DNA of 64,000 nt, taken from Christiangramia forsetii KT0803 (GTDB taxonomy: Bacteria > Bacteroidota > Bacteroidia > Flavobacteriales > Flavobacteriaceae). Position numbers and translations under genes: made by a program. A model generated the notes under the pieces. That model was not told the origin of the DNA and searched no databases. It saw only the letters and a list, made by a program, of their open reading frames with translations. Below, piece after piece: positions 59,470-64,000 of this stretch (its first letter is position 1; each line of letters begins with the position of its first letter). Location of the stretch: NCBI RefSeq assembly GCF_000060345.1, contig NC_008571.1:1860001-1924000 (forward strand), given 5' to 3'.

Positions 59470-60371
59470 GTCTTTTTCCTAGATCTAGTATCATTATAAA
59501 GTGACTTGATAATCCCATCTGCCAGACCAATCTTTGGCACATAGATCCAATTAGCTCTAGCCCACTTCATAGAGTTTACATATATTTTAGAAGCAGGAAT
59601 AATCACATCTGCCCTGTCATTTTTAAGATCAAGCTCTGTGATTCTTTCTTCATATGTATGGGAATTTAATTTTTCGTCATAGTCCTTTAAATATTTTAAA
59701 CTTAAAGGCTTCCCCTCTTTTTTACCGCTCGTTTTGAAAATATTATTTATATTTCCTCCTGAGCCTATAAGGTCTATATCATCATATTCCCTGGTAGTTT
59801 CCTTCACCCATTGCTGCATCTCTTCCCAGGTCTTGTGTTCTACAAGATCTTCCATCATTCTTACCGTTCCCACTTTGAAGGATTTTGAGGTAACAGTTTT
59901 TCCATTGCTATACATCGTGTATTCCGTACTCCCACCACCTACATCTACATATAAATAATTACAGTCATTTTGAATAAGCGCATGCAAATCTGTAGCCGCA
60001 ATAATTGCCGCTTCATGACTTCCATCTATAATTTCAATTTCAATTCCTGATTTTTCCTTTATAATATCGGCAATTTCAGCTCCATTTTTTGCTTCCCTCA
60101 TCGCTGATGTTGCACAGGCTTTATATTTTTCTACTCCATGTGACTTCATAATTAATTTAAAAGCATGCATGGTATCGATCATTCTTGTGGTGTTTTTTTC
60201 AGAAACTTTTTGTTTTAAGAAGACATCTGCACCCAATCTAATTGGCACTCTTACCAGTGAAGTCTTTCTAAAGTTTGTTTCCTTGCCTTCTTTTTCGGTA
60301 ATGGTAGACACTAATAGTCTTACGGCATTAGAACCAATATCAATCGCTGCGTATGTTTTTTGATTTATCAT
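59466..60371 (-). CDS. ppx: Exopolyphosphatase/guanosine pentaphosphatase family (Ppx/GppA)
   Basis: 301 residues, the short form without the C-terminal HD part of E. coli Ppx (513). The ASKHA ATPase motifs are AAIDIGSNAVRLLVS at the N-terminus, ATSAMREAKN, and YVDVGGGSTEYTMY. It would release phosphate from polyphosphate or from pppGpp. The gene is downstream of ppk1 with a one-base overlap (60371), so synthesis and breakdown of polyphosphate are coded together. Alternative: a GppA-only role; not separable from sequence. Confidence 0.9.
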   Translation of the reverse strand: MINQKTYAAIDIGSNAVRLLVSTITEKEGKETNFRKTSLVRVPIRLGADVFLKQKVSEKNTTRMIDTMHAFKLIMKSHGVEKYKACATSAMREAKNGAEIADIIKEKSGIEIEIIDGSHEAAIIAATDLHALIQNDCNYLYVDVGGGSTEYTMYSNGKTVTSKSFKVGTVRMMEDLVEHKTWEEMQQWVKETTREYDDIDLIGSGGNINNIFKTSGKKEGKPLSLKYLKDYDEKLNSHTYEERITELDLKNDRADVIIPASKIYVNSMKWARANWIYVPKIGLADGIIKSLYNDTRSRKKT

Positions 60372-62473
60372 TACTCGTTAATGTCAATTTTTTTTAAATA
60401 ATAATCATATAAGGCAAACTGAGATCTTACCTTCGGGCCTGTACTTTTACGGTATGGATTTTCCATGCCGCGACAATGATTTCTTGCTTTCACATTATCC
60501 TTCCAGCTTATATCGAAAGTCTCAATGAGTTCCTGTTTAATATCTTTATCGTAAATAGGACATGAAATTTCTACTCGCTGATCCAGGTTTCTTGTCATAA
60601 AATCTGCGGAAGATATATAAACCCGTGGATCTTGTTTATTGTCAAATATAAAGACTCGAGGATGCTCCAGGAATTTATCTACAATACTAATAGCTTCAAT
60701 ATTCTCGCTTAGTCCTTCAACTCCTGGAATCAAACAGCATATGCCGCGCACAAGTAATTTAACTTTAACACCTGCTTTGCTTGCCATATAAAGCTTATCA
60801 ATTACACCGTTATCTGAAAGACTATTCAGTTTTAGACGAATACCAGCAGGCTTTCCATTTTTAGCATTATCAATCTCATTCTGAATCAAATTATAAATGG
60901 TATTCCTGGTATAATGCGGAGATACAATAAGATGCTTGTATTTATTTACCTTATAGTTCGTTTCAAAAAAGTCGAAAACCAGGTTCACTTCTTTCAAAAT
61001 TGAAGCATCTGCGGTGAATAAAGTATAATCGGTATATAAACGGGACGTATTCTCATTGAAATTCCCTGTACTTATAAAACCATATTTCTTTAATTTACCT
61101 TCTTCCTCCCTTTCTATTATACAGGTTTTACAGTGAACCTTAAGTCCCGGCACTCCAAAAATTAGCTTCACGCCTTCTTCCTGCATCTGTTCTGCATACC
61201 GGATATTGGCAACTTCATCAAAACGGGCTCTAAGCTCAATTTGAACGGTAACCTTTTTTCCGTTCTTTACGGCATTTATAAGGGAACTGGCAATATGAGA
61301 TATCTTTGCCAGTCTATAAATAGTGATTTTTATAGTTTTTACCTTAGGATCCAAAGCGGCTTCCCGAAGAAACTTTACCACGTAGGCAAAACTCTGATAG
61401 GGTGTATATAAAAGATAATCTTTTTCTGCAATTCCTTTTAGTACACTTGTTTGCAGAATTAAACCGGGAATAGGCAAAGGCTCTCTCACTTCATATTGAA
61501 GGTCTCCCCTTCCCAAGCTTGGAAAATCCATATAATCCCGACGATTATGATATCTACCACCGGGAATAATACTATCTGTAGATTCAATTCCCATTTTATT
61601 CATAAGATACGTGAGGGTATCAGTATCTATATTCTTATCATAAACGAATCTTACGGGATCTCCTTTGATTCTGTCTTTTACACTATCTGAAATTTTATCA
61701 ATAAAGCTTTTACTCAAATCACTATCCAGGTCCAATCCCGCATCTCTGGTAATTTTGATCATGTGAGCGGAAAGACTTTCATATTTAAAAATATTGAAGA
61801 TAGTATTGAGATTATAACGTATAAGATCATCCAATAAAATTATATACTGCTTTCCATTTTCTTCTGGCAGCACTACAAAACGTTCTATATTCTTCGGAAT
61901 CTCGATTAGAACGTACCTCTTTTCTTTTGTTGATTTATTTAGAATTTTTGAAATACCCTGAGCAGGCTCGGTTTCATCTGTCATTACCATTTTTACTGCT
62001 AAATATGCAGCACTATCCTTTAATGATGGCATCTCGGGAAGATCGTTCAGAATTATGGTCACTAAGGCTGGGCTTACTTTGCTAAGAAAAAAGTTCTTAA
62101 TAAAGTCCTGTTGATTTCTGGTTACCTGATCCTCTTTAATTATATGAATATCGTGATCCCTCAATTTTGTTTGAATATCCTCTAATATTTTGAGGCTTTC
62201 AGACTGTTGATCTATCACTATCTTTGTAATTTCCTCTAAAAGTTTGCTCGCTTTTATTCCTCCAAGCACCTTTTTCCCAGCTTTCCCTGCAAGGTCTATA
62301 CGTTTTACCGTAGCATAACGTACTTTAAAAAATTCGTCGAGATTGTTTGAAAAAATTCCAAGAAATCTAAGCCTTTCTATCAATGGTACAGTCTCATCAG
62401 CCGCTTCCTGTAAAACCCTGGCATTAAAAGATAACCAGCTCAACTCTCTGTTTATATAACGTTTTTCAGCCAT
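60371..62473 (-). CDS. ppk1: Polyphosphate kinase 1
   Basis: 700 residues, the usual PPK1 size. N-terminal RYINRELSWLSFNARVLQEAADETVPLIERLRFLGIFSNNLDEFF is the family start. The catalytic histidine motif lies in GLKVHCKTCIIER with FISTGNFNENTSRLYTDYTLF after it, and the second active-site part is in YISSADFMTRNLDQRVEISCPI. It makes polyphosphate from ATP by an autophosphorylated-histidine mechanism. It overlaps ppx by one base, and the SixA gene lies 6 nt upstream, making a sixA-ppk1-ppx unit. Confidence 0.97.
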   Translation of the reverse strand: MAEKRYINRELSWLSFNARVLQEAADETVPLIERLRFLGIFSNNLDEFFKVRYATVKRIDLAGKAGKKVLGGIKASKLLEEITKIVIDQQSESLKILEDIQTKLRDHDIHIIKEDQVTRNQQDFIKNFFLSKVSPALVTIILNDLPEMPSLKDSAAYLAVKMVMTDETEPAQGISKILNKSTKEKRYVLIEIPKNIERFVVLPEENGKQYIILLDDLIRYNLNTIFNIFKYESLSAHMIKITRDAGLDLDSDLSKSFIDKISDSVKDRIKGDPVRFVYDKNIDTDTLTYLMNKMGIESTDSIIPGGRYHNRRDYMDFPSLGRGDLQYEVREPLPIPGLILQTSVLKGIAEKDYLLYTPYQSFAYVVKFLREAALDPKVKTIKITIYRLAKISHIASSLINAVKNGKKVTVQIELRARFDEVANIRYAEQMQEEGVKLIFGVPGLKVHCKTCIIEREEEGKLKKYGFISTGNFNENTSRLYTDYTLFTADASILKEVNLVFDFFETNYKVNKYKHLIVSPHYTRNTIYNLIQNEIDNAKNGKPAGIRLKLNSLSDNGVIDKLYMASKAGVKVKLLVRGICCLIPGVEGLSENIEAISIVDKFLEHPRVFIFDNKQDPRVYISSADFMTRNLDQRVEISCPIYDKDIKQELIETFDISWKDNVKARNHCRGMENPYRKSTGPKVRSQFALYDYYLKKIDINE

Positions 62474-62479
62474 AAAAGC

Positions 62480-62965
62480 TTATCGTAAGTTTTTGGGAAA
62501 TAAGGTTAAGATCGTTTTTCCATTTCGCAAATCTTCCCAGGAGTCTTCTTCAAAATCTATCACACATAATCCTGTTGTAGGAAGGTTTTCAATTTTTTTA
62601 TCTCCCAGGGAATTTACCAGAATGGTCATGGCTGGATTATGACCAAAAACAATAAGTTTACCAATTTTATCTGAAGAAGATTTTATTACCGATAAAAGAT
62701 CATTTTGATTGAAAGTATACAGTTCTTCCAGAACTTTAAAGTCCTGTTCTGGTACATTCAAAGCTTCTTTAAATAATTTTGCCGTTTCGTGTGCCCTTAC
62801 AGCATAGCTGGTTCTAAAGGAAGCGCCGGATTCATAAAAATGCTTAAAGGCATTAATAACAATTTTTGCATCATTATATGCCCTTTTCTTTAAAGGTCTC
62901 TTGTGATCTGGAAGATTATTATTCCATGAGGATTTTCCATGCCTAACTAAAATCAATCTTTTCAT
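62480..62965 (-). CDS. sixA: SixA-type phosphohistidine phosphatase
   Basis: 161 residues with the branch-2 histidine phosphatase motif LVRHGKSSWNN at the N-terminus (RHG) and the second histidine in VFGHNPAMTILVNSL. SixA removes phosphate from phosphohistidine domains, as known for the ArcB HPt domain. It sits between pdxH (2 nt) and ppk1 (6 nt), so it is cotranscribed with ppk1. PPK1 itself forms a phosphohistidine, which makes the neighbourhood interesting. Confidence 0.9.
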   Translation of the reverse strand: MKRLILVRHGKSSWNNNLPDHKRPLKKRAYNDAKIVINAFKHFYESGASFRTSYAVRAHETAKLFKEALNVPEQDFKVLEELYTFNQNDLLSVIKSSSDKIGKLIVFGHNPAMTILVNSLGDKKIENLPTTGLCVIDFEEDSWEDLRNGKTILTLFPKNLR

Positions 62966-62967
62966 AA

Positions 62968-63612
62968 TTATGGTGCTAATCTTTCAATTTTCCAATTATC
63001 ATCTTTTTTTGTAAACAAGATCCTATCATGTAAACGGCTTGCCCTACCCTGCCAGAATTCAAAAGCAACTGGCTTGAATAAAAATCCACCCCATTCTTTA
63101 GGCTTTGGAATTTCCTTTTTAAGATATTTTTGCTCTAGTTTTGTTAACCTCTCTTCAAGATACTCTCTTGAAGGAATTACCGAACTCTGGTTTGAAGCAT
63201 GAGCCCCTAGCTGACTACCTCGCGGTCTGGAATGAAAATATTCTTCGGACTTTTTACTACTAACTTTTACGACCTCACCTTGTATAATGATCTGTTTTTC
63301 GAGAGAAGGCCAAAAAAAAGAAATACAACACTTTGGATTTTCATCGAGATCTCTTCCTTTTACAGAATCGTAATTAGTGTAAAAATATAAGCCATCTGGA
63401 TCAAAACTTTTTAATAAAACTACCCTGGTTTTTGGCATCAAATCTTTACCAACCGTAGAAATACTCATAGCATTTGCTTCTTCAACATTCTTGGAATTAT
63501 CGGCTAAATTAAACCAGGATTCGAATAATATATACGGATCGTCTGGAATATCCCGTTCCAGTAATTCTCCTTTTTCGTATGATCTTCGATAATTTGCTAA
63601 GTCCTTTTCCAT
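62968..63612 (-). CDS. pdxH: Pyridoxamine/pyridoxine 5'-phosphate oxidase
   Basis: 214 residues, normal length. Family motifs: ANAMSISTVGKDLMPKTRVVLLKSFDPDGLYFYTNYDSVKGRDL (FMN binding), HSRPRGSQLGAHASNQSSVI, and the C-terminal signature FEFWQGRASRLHDRI (E-F-W-Q...R-L-H-D-R). It makes pyridoxal 5'-phosphate with FMN and oxygen. It starts the minus-strand unit pdxH-sixA-ppk1-ppx. PLP is the cofactor of several enzymes in this window, but no regulatory link is implied. Confidence 0.96.
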   Translation of the reverse strand: MEKDLANYRRSYEKGELLERDIPDDPYILFESWFNLADNSKNVEEANAMSISTVGKDLMPKTRVVLLKSFDPDGLYFYTNYDSVKGRDLDENPKCCISFFWPSLEKQIIIQGEVVKVSSKKSEEYFHSRPRGSQLGAHASNQSSVIPSREYLEERLTKLEQKYLKKEIPKPKEWGGFLFKPVAFEFWQGRASRLHDRILFTKKDDNWKIERLAP

Positions 63613-64000
63613 TTTTTGAAGGATAGTTTAATGCAATTTACAAGTTTATTAAACAAGGCTGAAATCTTTTTATTCTAATTAAAGATGCTTTAGGGTTTGC
63701 AGCAAATATTTTCGTTGAAGCGCAATTATTTTCATAAATATTAGTACAGAAACAACTCTCAATGAACCATAAATAGGACTACATAAATACAATCCTTAAT
63801 CACTTAAAAAACAACTATTTAAACAGCTGTTTTCATTCACTATTTAAGGGTTTTCCCTTATAAATTTTAATTGATTCCTACAAAATTCCTACAATTTACA
63901 GCAGTTATAATGTATTATATTCAGTCTCAAAAATCATTTTAAGTGTCTTTTAACGAATTTATTCCACGTTATATCTAAAAATCAAAATATCCCATACGAT
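63613..64000. other. Non-coding AT-rich end region (388 bp)
   Basis: No supported gene. Visible elements: a 12-bp palindrome AAACAGCTGTTT (63821-63832), a TAAGGG/CCCTTA hairpin (63845-63860) and two directly repeated copies of ATTCCTACAA (63874-63883 and 63885-63894, period 11). It probably holds the pdxH promoter and the start region of a gene beyond the window. Confidence 0.5.

Noticed and set aside
1-64000. tRNA genes, rRNA genes, CRISPR arrays, insertion sequences, prophage
   Set aside because: No tRNA T-loop pattern in intergenic regions, no spaced direct repeats, no transposase, integrase or phage structural motifs were seen.

Overview
The window is a continuous piece of chromosome from a marine-type member of the Flavobacteriaceae (Bacteroidota), most like Gramella/Christiangramia or Zunongwangia. 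The signs are the AT-rich composition, promoters of the Bacteroidetes type (-7 box TAnnTTTG, sometimes with a -33 TTTG about 21 nt upstream), few Shine-Dalgarno sequences before start codons, and family content: PorX of the type IX secretion and gliding system, a fused CcsB-CcsA protein, DUF4834, DUF2911, DUF3822, DUF4258, TonB-dependent receptors and lipoproteins with an acidic stretch after the lipid cysteine. I saw no prophage, insertion sequence, CRISPR array, tRNA or rRNA. RNase P RNA is present.

Layout. 1-4.0 kb: the 3' end of porX, tsaE, a tiny secreted-peptide gene overlapping a membrane-protein gene, ald and a DUF4258 gene. 4.0-9.0 kb: bcp, an endonuclease III gene without any cysteine codon, an ECF sigma factor with a 50-residue partner, and uvrA. 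9.1-10.5 kb: a secreted Arg/Ser-rich protein behind a sigma-54-like promoter. 10.5-16.1 kb: flippase, glycosyltransferase, YfhO-type protein and DUF4834. 16.2-22.4 kb: an outer-membrane protein, a predicted sulfonolipid (capnine) gene pair, a prolyl oligopeptidase and ybaB. 22.5-32.7 kb: peroxiredoxin, threonine aldolase, a large metalloprotease, prfB with its programmed +1 frameshift, arsC-like, a TonB-dependent receptor and small membrane proteins or lipoproteins. 32.9-37.6 kb: fumC and ccsBA. 37.7-47.3 kb: a ten-gene plus-strand run, DUF2520-kdsC-ubiA-maf-lipoprotein-mscS, then a PIG-L deacetylase, a 35-residue membrane protein, a Na+/solute symporter and a Gfo/Idh/MocA oxidoreductase. 47.4-53.1 kb: DUF2911, a light- or stress-type operon (SRPBCC-SDR-photolyase), kdsB and a RecD-like helicase. 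53.3-56.5 kb: a five-gene operon ending in a GH16 glucanase. 56.5-63.6 kb: rnpB, dnaX, miaE, then ppx-ppk1-sixA-pdxH on the minus strand.

How the genes work together. Cell-envelope functions dominate: Kdo for lipopolysaccharide (kdsC, kdsB), glycan export and assembly, sulfonolipid synthesis, outer-membrane transport and type IX secretion control. DNA repair (nth, uvrA, photolyase), polyphosphate metabolism (ppk1, ppx) and translation factors (tsaE, prfB, rsmD, miaE, rnpB) fill much of the rest.

Most notable observations: (i) an A10 slippery run in dnaX immediately followed by out-of-frame stops, predicting a gamma-like short product; (ii) a PLP-enzyme gene pair fitting cysteate synthase plus cysteate fatty-acyltransferase; (iii) dispersed palindromic repeats, two of them lying inside the loops of longer hairpins between convergent genes; (iv) the prfB frameshift site with a perfect AGGAGG in a lineage that hides its anti-Shine-Dalgarno; (v) several tiny genes coupled to neighbours. 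I did not find a clearly new multi-gene defence or mobile system.
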